This document shows, one piece after another, positions 1-6,982 of a DNA stretch of 7,310 nt. The DNA lies in NCBI GenBank assembly GCA_005881055.1, contig VBHW01000236.1, positions 1 through 7,310 on the forward strand, written 5' to 3'. A program made the position numbers and the translations under genes. The stretch comes from Chloroflexota bacterium (GTDB lineage Bacteria > Chloroflexota > Limnocylindria > Limnocylindrales > CSP1-4). How positions within the stretch are numbered: position 1 is the first letter of the stretch; the number at the start of each line of letters is the position of its first letter. Below the pieces are notes generated by a model that had not been told where the DNA came from, did not search any database, and was given only the letters and a program-made list of their open reading frames with translations.

Positions 1-807
1 TTCGGGCGCACGGGCTGGGGCGCGGCGCGTCCGTTCGCAGACGAGGTCGCCTGGTCGATGCGCTACGGCCCCGGCGTCCAGATCCACGGGCATGCCGACG
101 GCGGTTCGCTCAACGTGTACGGCCACGGCTCGCGGCTGCTCGTCGGCAGCGGCACGTACTCCTACAACCCGGGTCCATACCGGACGTACTTCCTCGGCCG
201 CACGGCGCAGAACGTCGTGACGGTCGATGGCGTCGCCTATCGACCGGGGGCGACGACGCCGCTGCTGGGCGACGTCGTGACGCGGACGGCCTTTGGTGTC
301 ACGGTTCGCATCCAGGGCTACGCCGGGATCAGCGACGTCCGATCCGTGGCGTTCTCGCGGCGGCTCGGGTTCCTCCTCGTCGACGATCGGCTCACGGGCA
401 CGTCGCCCCGCCGATTCGTCCAGCTCTGGCACCTCGCGCCGGACTCGCATCCGGCAATCTCCGGCCGAACGGTCCGCACGGCCCAGGCGGGCGGCGACGT
501 CGTCATCCGCCAGCTTGCCGACGCGGGCGCCATCGACGTCGTCAATGGTGAGACCGCGCCCATCCAGGGCTGGCTCACGTACACGTACAACACGAAGGTC
601 GCGGCACCCGTCGTCGAGACGAGCCAGCGCGGTTCCAGCGTCCGCTTCCTCACGCTCATCGCCCCGGTCACGGCCCCGACCGTCCCGGTGCAGGTGACAT
701 CGGTCGTGCTCCGGTCGGACGGCTATTCGGCCGTCGTCAGGGTCGGCGGACACACGGATCGCGTCGTCGTGCGAGGCACCGAGGTGACGATCACCGCGGT
801 GAACTGA
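1..807 (+). CDS. Heparinase II/III family polysaccharide lyase, C-terminal part (5' truncated)
   Basis: The frame is open from base 1, so the start lies outside the window; 268 residues are visible, ending at TGA 805-807. Numbering from base 1, residues 29-37 read HGHADGGSL, the His/Asp/Ser-containing motif at the start of the heparinase II/III C-terminal beta-sandwich domain. It is followed by VGSGTYSY (48-55) and GRTAQNVVTVDG (66-77), which matches the 'hNtv.vDG' block of the same family. The rest is beta-rich and ends near a VRGTEVTI strand. Family members are usually exported or periplasmic lyases that cleave uronic-acid polysaccharides by beta-elimination, with an N-terminal alpha/alpha toroid that is missing here because of the window edge. 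The substrate (heparin-like, alginate or exopolysaccharide) cannot be told from this part. The HTH gene follows after 54 bp on the same strand. An internal ATG at 58 is in frame but sits inside the domain and is not a plausible start. Confidence 0.85.
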   Translation, partial: FGRTGWGAARPFADEVAWSMRYGPGVQIHGHADGGSLNVYGHGSRLLVGSGTYSYNPGPYRTYFLGRTAQNVVTVDGVAYRPGATTPLLGDVVTRTAFGVTVRIQGYAGISDVRSVAFSRRLGFLLVDDRLTGTSPRRFVQLWHLAPDSHPAISGRTVRTAQAGGDVVIRQLADAGAIDVVNGETAPIQGWLTYTYNTKVAAPVVETSQRGSSVRFLTLIAPVTAPTVPVQVTSVVLRSDGYSAVVRVGGHTDRVVVRGTEVTITAVN

Positions 808-861
808 CCGACCCCGCGCCAAGTGATCCGCCGGTGAGCGGGCCGCCCGAAGATCTCGTGC

Positions 862-1689
862 GTGGACGGCGTGCGGATCGGGCGAGTGCTTCGGGCGCTC
901 CGTCGGCGACGTGGATTGCGCCAGAGCGATATCGCCGCCCTCGCCGGCATCAGCCAGACCGGCGTGTCGCTCATCGAGCGAGGGCACTGGGACGCGATCG
1001 CGCTCCGAACGATCGCGAGGGTGTTCGCCGCCGTCGACGCCCGAGTCGTCGTCGACGTCTCGTGGCGCGGCGGTGAGCTCGATCGGCTCCTCGATGAACG
1101 GCACGCTGCCCTCGTCGGTCTGGTGGCCGCACGTCTCCGACGTCTCGGATGGGTGGTGGCGGGGGAGGTCACGTACTCGGAGTTCGGCGAGCGCGGGTCG
1201 ATCGACATCCTCGCAGTGCATCCGCCGACGCGGGCCGCTCTCGTCGTGGAGGTGAAGACCGAGCTCGTCTCGCTCGAGGCCACCGCTCGCAGGCTCGACG
1301 AGAAGGTCCGGCTCGCCCGACGGATCCTCGTGCGCGAGCGCTTCGGCATCGGGCCACGCCTGGTTGGTCGGCTCCTGGTACGACCCGAGATCAGCCTCGC
1401 CCGCCGCCAGGTGTCTCGGCTCGAGGATGCGATCGCCGTGCACTACCCGCGGCGGGGAGTAGAGGTCGGACGATGGCTGCGGGCCCCGCGCGGGGAGATG
1501 GCGGGCCTCCTGTTTCTGTCACTCAACAATGGCCGTGCTGCAAGACGGACGTCGGGAGGGTCGCAACGCATCCGAACAGCTCCGCGGAGGCAGACCGTGC
1601 GGGAGGCGCGGGTCTTGGTCGCTCGCGACGTGCCCGACTCCCACCTACCAGCACCCGGGTTGCTGAGTGACGGAAACGATGAACGATGA
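862..1689 (+). CDS. XRE-type HTH protein with PD-(D/E)XK nuclease-like domain
   Basis: The product is 275 aa from a GTG start at 862; no clear Shine-Dalgarno precedes it, so in-frame GTGs at 871 or 886 are possible. Residues 8-60 form a Cro/C1-type helix-turn-helix (RQSDIAALAGISQTGVSLIERG), where the SQTGVSLIE segment is the recognition helix. Residues about 73-205 resemble a restriction-endonuclease fold: GERGSIDILA contains D115 and VVEVKTE contains E130 and K132, giving D-x14-E-x-K, with candidate upstream acidic residues at E102, E107 and E110. This HTH plus 'GSID..EVKTE' arrangement is, from memory, common in high-GC soil bacteria and usually annotated only as a transcriptional regulator. 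Function is unknown: it may be a DNA-binding regulator with a degenerate nuclease fold or a true nuclease. The last 50 or so residues (after LLFLS, about 220) are Arg-rich, with codons unlike the rest. The gene converges on the reductase with only 13 bp between the stops. Confidence 0.75.
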   Translation: MDGVRIGRVLRALRRRRGLRQSDIAALAGISQTGVSLIERGHWDAIALRTIARVFAAVDARVVVDVSWRGGELDRLLDERHAALVGLVAARLRRLGWVVAGEVTYSEFGERGSIDILAVHPPTRAALVVEVKTELVSLEATARRLDEKVRLARRILVRERFGIGPRLVGRLLVRPEISLARRQVSRLEDAIAVHYPRRGVEVGRWLRAPRGEMAGLLFLSLNNGRAARRTSGGSQRIRTAPRRQTVREARVLVARDVPDSHLPAPGLLSDGNDER

Positions 1690-1702
1690 GGGAAGGGAAC
1701 GG

Positions 1703-2077
1703 CTACTCGTCAGTCGGGGCCGCGGCACCCTCTGGCAGGCCGCGAGGTTCCCTGGTGCCGGGCTCCTTGCCCTTCGGCCAGTAGAGCTCCTTCTTGATCT
1801 GCGCCTCCGGGAAGCCGCGCTCGAGCAGGATCTCCTCGGCCGCGATGATCATGTCCGGGTTGCCGCAGATGTAGGCGATCGCGTTGCCCGGTGTCAGGCG
1901 ATGGTCGTCCAGGACGTCACCGAGCACTGCCTCGGCGCGGCCGGTGCGGCCGGGCCAGCCGGCATTGCGCGCGTCGCGCGGCCGCGAGATCGTCGGCTCG
2001 AATAGGACGGGGAACTCGCCGCTCGACGCCCAGCCCTCGACGATCGACCGGTAGCCCAGGTCGTCGACATACGACAC
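1703..2077 (-). CDS. fpr: Ferredoxin--NADP+ reductase, C-terminal fragment (frameshifted gene)
   Basis: This is the C-terminal half of the NADP-binding domain of an Fpr-type ferredoxin--NADP+ reductase (EC 1.18.1.2). GTG 2077 is only the first start-like codon and probably not a true start: the same frame continues upstream through RRPTVFLNG, which is expected family sequence, to a stop at 2125-2123. From GTG 2077, residues 2-9 are SYVDDLGY, 28-33 EPTISR, and 70-76 ICGNPDM, the conserved Cys-Gly-Asn-Pro NADP-site motif (Cys codon 1867-1865). The end, near KKELYWPKGK, corresponds to the family's C-terminal region; here about 20 further residues follow. The stop is TAG at 1705-1703. It completes the fragment in the other frame (1917-2546). 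A continuous protein would be about 280 aa, close to bacterial Fpr at about 250-260. No ribosome-binding site precedes it, so separate translation is unlikely. Confidence 0.75.
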   Translation of the reverse strand: MSYVDDLGYRSIVEGWASSGEFPVLFEPTISRPRDARNAGWPGRTGRAEAVLGDVLDDHRLTPGNAIAYICGNPDMIIAAEEILLERGFPEAQIKKELYWPKGKEPGTREPRGLPEGAAAPTDE

Positions 2078-2546
2078 GCCGTTGAGGAAGACGGTGGGTC
2101 GCCGCTCGCATGAGCGTCCTGATCATCGACACGAACGGCGCGTTGCCGGTCCCCGACGAGATGAAGAGGTGGACGCGTTCGTCGCCCTCCTCGAGGAGGA
2201 ACCTGCCCTTCGGCCCGATCATCCGCATCCCATGCCCGACTGGCAGGCGCCACAACAGGGGCGTGAACAGGCCGCCCTGGACGAGTCGCACGTAGAACTC
2301 GTAGCCCTCGGCCGCGACCCTCGGCGAGGACGCCACCGAATACGGCCGCTGGACGAGCTTGCCGTCGGCGAACACGCCGATCGTCATGTACTGCCCGGGC
2401 TCGAAGGGGACGGCTTCGCCGTCGAAGCGGACCCACACGTAGGCCAGCGACTCGGTCTCGTCCACCCGCCGGATGATCCGCGCGTTGTACTGCGGTGCGG
2501 CCGGGTCGATCACGCGCGTGTCGGCGCTGAGGTCGAGCTCGGTCAT
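1917..2546 (-). CDS. fpr: Ferredoxin--NADP+ reductase, N-terminal fragment (frameshifted gene)
   Basis: This fragment carries the FAD-binding domain and the start of the NADP-binding domain of an Fpr-type reductase, which transfers electrons between ferredoxin or flavodoxin and NADP(H) in the cytoplasm. ATG 2546 gives MTELDLSADTRV; the frame is open further up to 2639, but the extra residues are basic and unlike the family. Visible motifs are EPGQYMTIG (49-57), the FAD-binding RPYS (67-70), GYEFYVRLVQGG (81-92), and GTGNAPFVSMIRTL (132-145), the pyridine-nucleotide loop. After about residue 147 (near base 2105) the frame runs into Arg/Pro-rich sequence with no family resemblance until the stop at 1919-1917, while the expected continuation appears in the other frame. 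So only about 2546-2105 is real coding sequence. A single +1 frame correction joins the halves; span 1703-2546 is 844 bp, one more than a multiple of three. It is divergent from ppdK, 201 bp apart. Either a sequencing error or a recent pseudogene fits. Confidence 0.8.
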   Translation of the reverse strand: MTELDLSADTRVIDPAAPQYNARIIRRVDETESLAYVWVRFDGEAVPFEPGQYMTIGVFADGKLVQRPYSVASSPRVAAEGYEFYVRLVQGGLFTPLLWRLPVGHGMRMIGPKGRFLLEEGDERVHLFISSGTGNAPFVSMIRTLMRAATHRLPQRRVVCRRPGLPVDRRGLGVERRVPRPIRADDLAAARRAQCRLARPHRPRRGSAR

Positions 2547-2613
2547 GGGCGGGCACGTCTCCGTCGATCGAGGTGCGGGCGCCGGCCAAGTGTACAGAGC
2601 GTCACGCCCCGCT

Positions 2614-2643
2614 CGGGCACGCACCCGCCGCACGGGCACGCAC
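2614..2643. repeat. 11-bp direct repeat, two copies 19 bp apart
   Basis: CGGGCACGCAC occurs exactly at 2614-2624 and at 2633-2643. The 19-bp offset is not quite two helical turns. A partial third copy, CGGGCACG, is at 2550-2557, right beside the reductase start. The second copy ends 12 bp before the TACAAT box, which would suit a transcription-factor site near a -35 region. The function is inferred from position only. Confidence 0.5.
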
Positions 2644-2655
2644 GGCCAACCCGGC

Positions 2656-2661
2656 TACAAT
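2656..2661 (+). promoter_or_regulatory. Candidate -10 box (TACAAT) for ppdK
   Basis: TACAAT in an otherwise GC-rich stretch matches the sigma-70-type -10 consensus at five of six positions. No TTGACA-like -35 lies 16-18 bp upstream; that position (2633-2638) is CGGGCA, part of the direct repeat. Transcription from here would give a leader of about 80 nt before the ATG at 2748. The absence of a -35 could mean activator dependence. Confidence 0.4.
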
Positions 2662-2747
2662 CGCCCGATCGTCGCTGACCGCGAAGCTGAACCGCGTCCC
2701 GGCCGCCGCTTCGGCGCCGCCGCCCGTGCCCGAGGAGTCCTCCGCCG

Positions 2748-5555
2748 ATGACCGGTACCGCCACCCCGCCAACCCGCGCCCACCGCGCCGAGAAGCGCTA
2801 CATCTACGCGTGGGGCGACGGCCATGCCGAGGGCAACGGGGAGATGAAGGACCTCCTCGGGGGGAAGGGCGCCGGACTCGCCGAGATGACGAACGCGGGT
2901 CTCCCGGTCCCGCCGGGGTTCACGATCACGACCGCCGCGTGTAACGACTACTTCGCGGCCGGGGAGAAGCTGCCCGAGGGGCTCTGGGACGACGTCCTCG
3001 AGGCGATGCACGAGGTGGAGGAGCGATCCGGCAAGCGGTTCGGCGACCCGGCGAACCCCCTGTTGGTGTCCGTCCGCTCCGGTGCGAAGTTCTCGATGCC
3101 CGGGATGATGGACACGGTCCTCAACCTGGGGCTCAACGAGCGGACCCTGGAGGGGCTCATCGCGCTCACCGGCAACGAGCGCTTCGGGTGGGACGCGTAC
3201 CGCCGCTTCATCCAGATGTTCGGCCGGATCGTCATGGGCATCGACGGCGCGAAGTTCGACGAGGCGCTCGAGGCCGCCAAGCATTCCCGTGGCGCCGAGC
3301 AGGACACGGACCTCGACGCCGCCGCGCTTCGCGAGGTCGCCGACGAGTTCAAGGCGATCGTCCGCCGGGAGACCGGCCGCGACTTCCCGTCCGATCCCGA
3401 CGAGCAGCTCGACCTTGCGATCAAGGCAGTGTTCGCGAGCTGGTTCGGCAAGCGTGCCCGCGACTACCGCGACTACAACAAGATCCCCCACGACCTCGGC
3501 ACGGCCGTCAACGTCGTGACGATGGTCTTCGGCAACATGGGCGACGACTCCGGCACGGGGGTTGCCTTCACCCGCGACCCGAACACCGGTGACCGCGAGC
3601 TGTTCGGCGAGTACCTCACGAACGCGCAGGGCGAGGACGTCGTCGCCGGCATTCGGACGCCGCAGAAGATCGCCCAGCTCGCGAGCGAGCTGCCCGGCGC
3701 GTACGACGAGTTCCAGCGGATCGCCGAGCGGCTCGAGCGCCACTACCGCGACGTCCAGGACCTCGAGTTCACGATCGAGCGTGGCCGCCTGTACATGCTC
3801 CAGACGCGCGCGGCGAAGCGCACCGCGGCGGCCGCCGTGCGGATCGCGGTCGACATGGTCGAGGCGGGCATCATCACGAAGGAGGAGGCCCTCGGGCGGA
3901 TCGAGCCGGCGCACGTCGACCAGCTCCTGCGCGACCAGTTCGATCCGGCGGCCCGCGCGGCCGCACAGCGCATCGCGAAGGGCCTGAACGCGTCACCGGG
4001 CGCGGCGGTCGGCAAGGCCGTCTTCTCGGCCGACACCGCCGTGGAATGGGTGGGCAGGGGAGAGCGGGTCATCCTCGTCCGGATCGAGACGTCGCCCGAC
4101 GACTTCCATGGCATGGCGGTCGCGCAGGGAATTCTGACGGCAAGGGGTGGCGCGACGAGCCACGCTGCCGTCGTCGCGCGCCAGATCGGGAAGCCGTGCG
4201 TCGCCGGCGTCCACGAGCTGAAGATCGACTACGCGAGCGCCTCGGCGACCGCCGGCGGCGTCTCGTTCCGCGAGGGCGATCCGATCAGCCTCGACGGGTC
4301 TACCGGCGAGGTCTTCGTCGGCGCGCTGCCAACGGTCTCGGCCCGCTTCGAGGACCAGCCCGGCCTCCAGAAGGTCCTCGGATGGGCGGACGAGGTTCGC
4401 CGGCTCCAGGTGTGGACGAACGCCGACAAGCCCGAGGAGGCGGCCCAGGCCCGCTCGTACGGCGCCCAGGGCATCGGCCTCTGCCGGACCGAGCACATGT
4501 TCCGGGAGGGGGAGCGCCTCGAGATCGTCCGTGGCGCGATCCTGGTGGCGTTCGCGGCAACGCGCGCGAAGGCAAAGGCCGCGGCCGGCGAGTCGCTCGG
4601 GGCCGACGAGCGCGCCGCGATCGACACGTTCGACGCGGCGATGGCGAAGCTCGAGTCGCTCCAGCAGGGCGACTTCGAGGGCATCTTCCGGGCGATGGAC
4701 GGGCTGCCGGTCGTCATCCGGCTCATCGACCCGCCGCTCCACGAGTTCCTGCCGAACCGCGAGGAGCTCATCGAGGAGGTCACCCGGCTGCGGACCCTCG
4801 GCACGGCCGAGGACGATCACGAGTATGCGAAGGCCCGCCGGCTCCTCGCCGCGGCCGACGCGCTCCACGAGCAGAACCCGATGCTCGGGCTGCGCGGCTG
4901 CCGGCTCGGACTCATGATCCCGGACTTCGTGAAGGTCCAGACGCGGGCGATCCTCAACGCCCAGATCGCCGTCAAGCGCGGCGGCGGCGATCCGCACGCC
5001 GAGATCATGATCCCGCTCGTCGGCCACGTGAACGAGCTCCGGGAGACGCGCCGGATCCTCGAGGCCGAGGCCAAGGCGGTCGAGGACCGCGCGCAGGCGA
5101 GTGGACAGATCGCCGTCGACTACAAGTTCGGCACGATGATCGAGATCCCGCGGGCATGCTGGGTCGCCGACGAGATCGCCGAGCACGCCGAGTTCTTCAG
5201 CTTCGGCACGAATGACCTCACGCAGATGACGTTCGGCTACAGCCGCGACGACGCCGAGGGTGGGTTCCTCCTGAAGTACGTCGAGGACAAGATCCTGCCG
5301 GAGAACCCGTTCCAGACCCTCGATCCGGTGATCGTGTCGGAGATGGAGCTCGCCGTGAACCGCGGGCGCGCCCGCCGGCCCGACCTCAAGGTCGGGATCT
5401 GCGGCGAGCATGGCGGGGATCCCGCCTCGATCGCCGCCTGCCATCGCCTCGGCCTCAATTACGTGTCCTGCTCGCCCTTCCGGGTCCCGGGGGTCCCGGT
5501 CGCGCGACTGGCGGCGGCGCAGGCGGCCCTCGCCGGCGCCGAGCGTGAGAAGTAG
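2748..5555 (+). CDS. ppdK: Pyruvate, phosphate dikinase
   Basis: A 935-aa cytoplasmic enzyme (EC 2.7.9.1) that interconverts pyruvate + ATP + Pi with PEP + AMP + PPi. ATG 2748 follows GAGGAG by 10 nt. The N-terminal nucleotide-binding domain (about 20-360) shows GGKGAGLAEM (38-47, K40), SVRSGA (R110), GTGVAFTRDP (269-278), and E340 with LQTR (351-354). The swivelling phosphohistidine domain (about 415-530) has GGATSHAAVVAR (467-478): H472 is the phosphorylated His, and T470 corresponds to the Thr regulated in plant enzymes. The C-terminal PEP/pyruvate TIM barrel (about 545-925) shows GLCRTEHMF (577-585), IRLIDPPLHEF (657-667), GTMIEIPRA (795-803), SFGTNDLTQMT (818-828), and GICGEHGGDP (883-892) with the catalytic C885. 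All key residues are present, so it should be active. It is longer than the 874-aa Clostridium symbiosum enzyme because of an N-terminal extension and an insertion at about 604-636, plus a three-residue duplication at 913-916. It is divergent from the reductase gene; the MFS gene follows after 104 bp. Confidence 0.97.
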   Translation: MTGTATPPTRAHRAEKRYIYAWGDGHAEGNGEMKDLLGGKGAGLAEMTNAGLPVPPGFTITTAACNDYFAAGEKLPEGLWDDVLEAMHEVEERSGKRFGDPANPLLVSVRSGAKFSMPGMMDTVLNLGLNERTLEGLIALTGNERFGWDAYRRFIQMFGRIVMGIDGAKFDEALEAAKHSRGAEQDTDLDAAALREVADEFKAIVRRETGRDFPSDPDEQLDLAIKAVFASWFGKRARDYRDYNKIPHDLGTAVNVVTMVFGNMGDDSGTGVAFTRDPNTGDRELFGEYLTNAQGEDVVAGIRTPQKIAQLASELPGAYDEFQRIAERLERHYRDVQDLEFTIERGRLYMLQTRAAKRTAAAAVRIAVDMVEAGIITKEEALGRIEPAHVDQLLRDQFDPAARAAAQRIAKGLNASPGAAVGKAVFSADTAVEWVGRGERVILVRIETSPDDFHGMAVAQGILTARGGATSHAAVVARQIGKPCVAGVHELKIDYASASATAGGVSFREGDPISLDGSTGEVFVGALPTVSARFEDQPGLQKVLGWADEVRRLQVWTNADKPEEAAQARSYGAQGIGLCRTEHMFREGERLEIVRGAILVAFAATRAKAKAAAGESLGADERAAIDTFDAAMAKLESLQQGDFEGIFRAMDGLPVVIRLIDPPLHEFLPNREELIEEVTRLRTLGTAEDDHEYAKARRLLAAADALHEQNPMLGLRGCRLGLMIPDFVKVQTRAILNAQIAVKRGGGDPHAEIMIPLVGHVNELRETRRILEAEAKAVEDRAQASGQIAVDYKFGTMIEIPRACWVADEIAEHAEFFSFGTNDLTQMTFGYSRDDAEGGFLLKYVEDKILPENPFQTLDPVIVSEMELAVNRGRARRPDLKVGICGEHGGDPASIAACHRLGLNYVSCSPFRVPGVPVARLAAAQAALAGAEREK
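5482..5499 (+). repeat. 9-bp exact tandem duplication inside ppdK
   Basis: GGGTCCCGG is present twice, back to back (5482-5490 and 5491-5499). It is in frame and turns the conserved C-terminal signature SPFRVP-(I/V)ARLAAAQ into SPFRVPGVPVARLAAAQ, adding three residues. Loss of one copy would restore the usual family spacing. Confidence 0.85.
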
Positions 5556-5659
5556 GCCCGGCGAACACGCCGCCACCGAAACCGCCCGACCGTCCCGTCC
5601 CCGCGGACCGCTCGCCGGGGGCCACTGAGCCCGATCCGCCCCGGCCGGAACGTCGACGC

Positions 5660-6928
5660 ATGGGCGGCATCCTCGTCGACCTCGCCCCGATCCGGCGCGA
5701 CCGCGACTACCGCCTGCTGTGGGCCGGCCAGGTCGTCAGCGGCATCGGCAACAACGTCACGCGGATCGCCCTGCCGTACCAGGTCTACGTCCTCACGCAC
5801 TCCGCGGTCGCGATCGGCGTCCTCACCGCGGTCCAGCTCGTCCCGATCCTCGCGTTCTCCCTCGGCGGAGGAGCGATCGCGGACGCGGTCGACCGGCGCC
5901 GCCTCCTCCTGATCACCGCGGTGGGGCTCGCCCTGACGAGCCTGGTGCTCGTGGCGTTGTCGCTCGTCCCGTCGCCGCCGCTCGCCGCGATCTACGCCGT
6001 GGCGTTCGTGGCGGCGAGCCTCGGGGCGGTCGACCAGCCCGCGCGGTCCTCGGCCGTTCCCCGTCTCGTGCCCGCGGAGCGGCTGCCGGCCGCGATCGCC
6101 CTGAACCAGCTCAACTTCCAGACGGCCGCGGTCATCGGCCCGGCGATCGGCGGCATCGTCATCGCGGTCGCCGGCCTGCCCGCGGCGTATGGGCTCGACG
6201 TCCTCTCGTTCGGCGCCGCTGTGGCCTCGCTCGTCGGCATCGCCCCGCTGCCTCCGCTCGGTGAGGTGGCCCGACCGGGGATCGCGGCGGTTCGAGAGGG
6301 CCTGCGCTTCGCGATGGATCGCCGGGTCATCCTGTCGACGTTCGCGATCGACCTCGACGCGATGATCTTCGGGATGCCGACGTCGCTCTTCCCGATCCTC
6401 GCGCTCGACACGTTCCATGCCGGGGCGGAAGGTGTGGGCCTCCTCGCGGCCGCGCCGGCCGCCGGTGCGTTCCTCGGTGCGCTCCTGTCGGGCTGGGTGA
6501 GCCGCGTTCGGCGGACCGGGCGCGCGGTCGCCGTGGCCGTCGCCATGTGGGGCCTCGCGATCACCGGCTTCGGGCTCGCGACGTTCTCGCTCCCCCTGGC
6601 GGTCGTCCTGCTCGGCCTGGCCGGCGCCGCCGACGTGCTGTCGGCCGTCTTCCGGGGCACGATCGTGCAGCTCGAGACGCCCGATGCGTTGCGCGGCCGG
6701 GTGACCGCCCTCCACCTCCTCGTCGTGACGAGCGGACCCCGGCTCGGCGACCTCGAAGCTGCCGGCGTCGCATCTGTCGTCGGTGCGCAGGCGTCCGTCG
6801 TCTCGGGCGGCCTCCTCTGCATCGCCGGCATCCTCGTCGTCGTCCGGCGATTCCCCGAGCTGCTCGCCCACGTCAGCCGGGCCGTGCCCGAACGAGCGGG
6901 CGCTCCGTCCGCGGCGGCGTCGCCCTAG
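5660..6928 (+). CDS. MFS exporter, EntS-like (DHA3 family)
   Basis: A 422-aa integral inner-membrane protein with about 12 hydrophobic segments. The ATG at 5660 is preceded only by a weak GGAA (5647-5650). Residues 12-35 (RRDRDYRLLWAGQVVSGIGN) are the typical 'R.(F/Y)R.Lw.gq..S.lG' opening of the family. Motif A appears as GGAIADAVDRRR (70-81), after the second helix. DQPARSSAVPRLVP (125-138) and NFQTAAVIGPAIGG (152-165) are characteristic of the MFS_3/EntS group, and FRGTIVQLETPDALRGRV (331-348) is its second-half counterpart. This group exports siderophores (EntS), macrolides and other drugs by proton antiport, but substrate cannot be predicted here because no biosynthesis genes are near. 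Length fits the family (about 410-430 aa). It lies 104 bp after ppdK on the same strand; read-through is possible but no functional tie is apparent. The short C-terminal tail is Ala/Pro-rich and cytoplasmic by the usual topology. Confidence 0.9.
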   Translation: MGGILVDLAPIRRDRDYRLLWAGQVVSGIGNNVTRIALPYQVYVLTHSAVAIGVLTAVQLVPILAFSLGGGAIADAVDRRRLLLITAVGLALTSLVLVALSLVPSPPLAAIYAVAFVAASLGAVDQPARSSAVPRLVPAERLPAAIALNQLNFQTAAVIGPAIGGIVIAVAGLPAAYGLDVLSFGAAVASLVGIAPLPPLGEVARPGIAAVREGLRFAMDRRVILSTFAIDLDAMIFGMPTSLFPILALDTFHAGAEGVGLLAAAPAAGAFLGALLSGWVSRVRRTGRAVAVAVAMWGLAITGFGLATFSLPLAVVLLGLAGAADVLSAVFRGTIVQLETPDALRGRVTALHLLVVTSGPRLGDLEAAGVASVVGAQASVVSGGLLCIAGILVVVRRFPELLAHVSRAVPERAGAPSAAASP

Positions 6929-6982
6929 TCGCGCCGAGGCCCCGAAAGGCGCCCGACGTCCCTGGGCGGCGGTTGGCAACGA

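Larger units (their letters stand above)
2547..2747. promoter_or_regulatory. Divergent reductase/ppdK intergenic control region
   Basis: This 201-bp gap separates the start of the reductase (leftward) from the start of ppdK (rightward), so both promoters should lie here. It holds an exact 11-bp direct repeat (2614-2643), a TACAAT box (2656-2661), a near-palindrome GCGTCACGC (2599-2607), and a GAGGAG Shine-Dalgarno at 2732-2737, 10 nt before the ppdK ATG. For the reductase, TACACT on the minus strand (2594-2589) could serve as a -10 box, but no matching -35 is visible. I see no riboswitch fold and no open frame with convincing protein similarity. Confidence 0.55.

Noticed and set aside
1649..1665. 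CAGCA...TGCTG inverted repeat near the convergent gene ends, a possible shared terminator
   Set aside because: It is a 5-bp stem with a 7-nt loop, no T-run on either strand, and lies within the open HTH frame.
1525..1680. Possible tRNA or small RNA gene in the atypical tail of the HTH gene
   Set aside because: I looked for a T-arm (GTTCRA), anticodon stem and acceptor stem on both strands and found none.
2082..2678. 198-codon plus-strand frame across the reductase
   Set aside because: It is antisense to the FAD/NADP-binding motifs of the reductase and has no protein similarity I can recognise.
5559..5572. CGGCG-AACA-CGCCG hairpin 3 bp after the ppdK stop
   Set aside because: The stem is only 5 bp with no following T-tract. 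Such hairpins are common by chance at this GC content, so I did not list it as a terminator.
3993..5576. Long open frame on the minus strand opposite ppdK (527 codons), with another at 2655-3914
   Set aside because: Both lie antisense to the clearly real ppdK frame. They are Arg/Asp/Leu/Val-rich mirror images of GC-biased codons and show no recognisable motif or ribosome-binding site.
6931..6952. GCGCC...GGCGC stem just after the MFS stop
   Set aside because: It has a 5-bp stem with a 12-nt loop and no T-tract. The inverted repeat at 6983-7004 is stronger.
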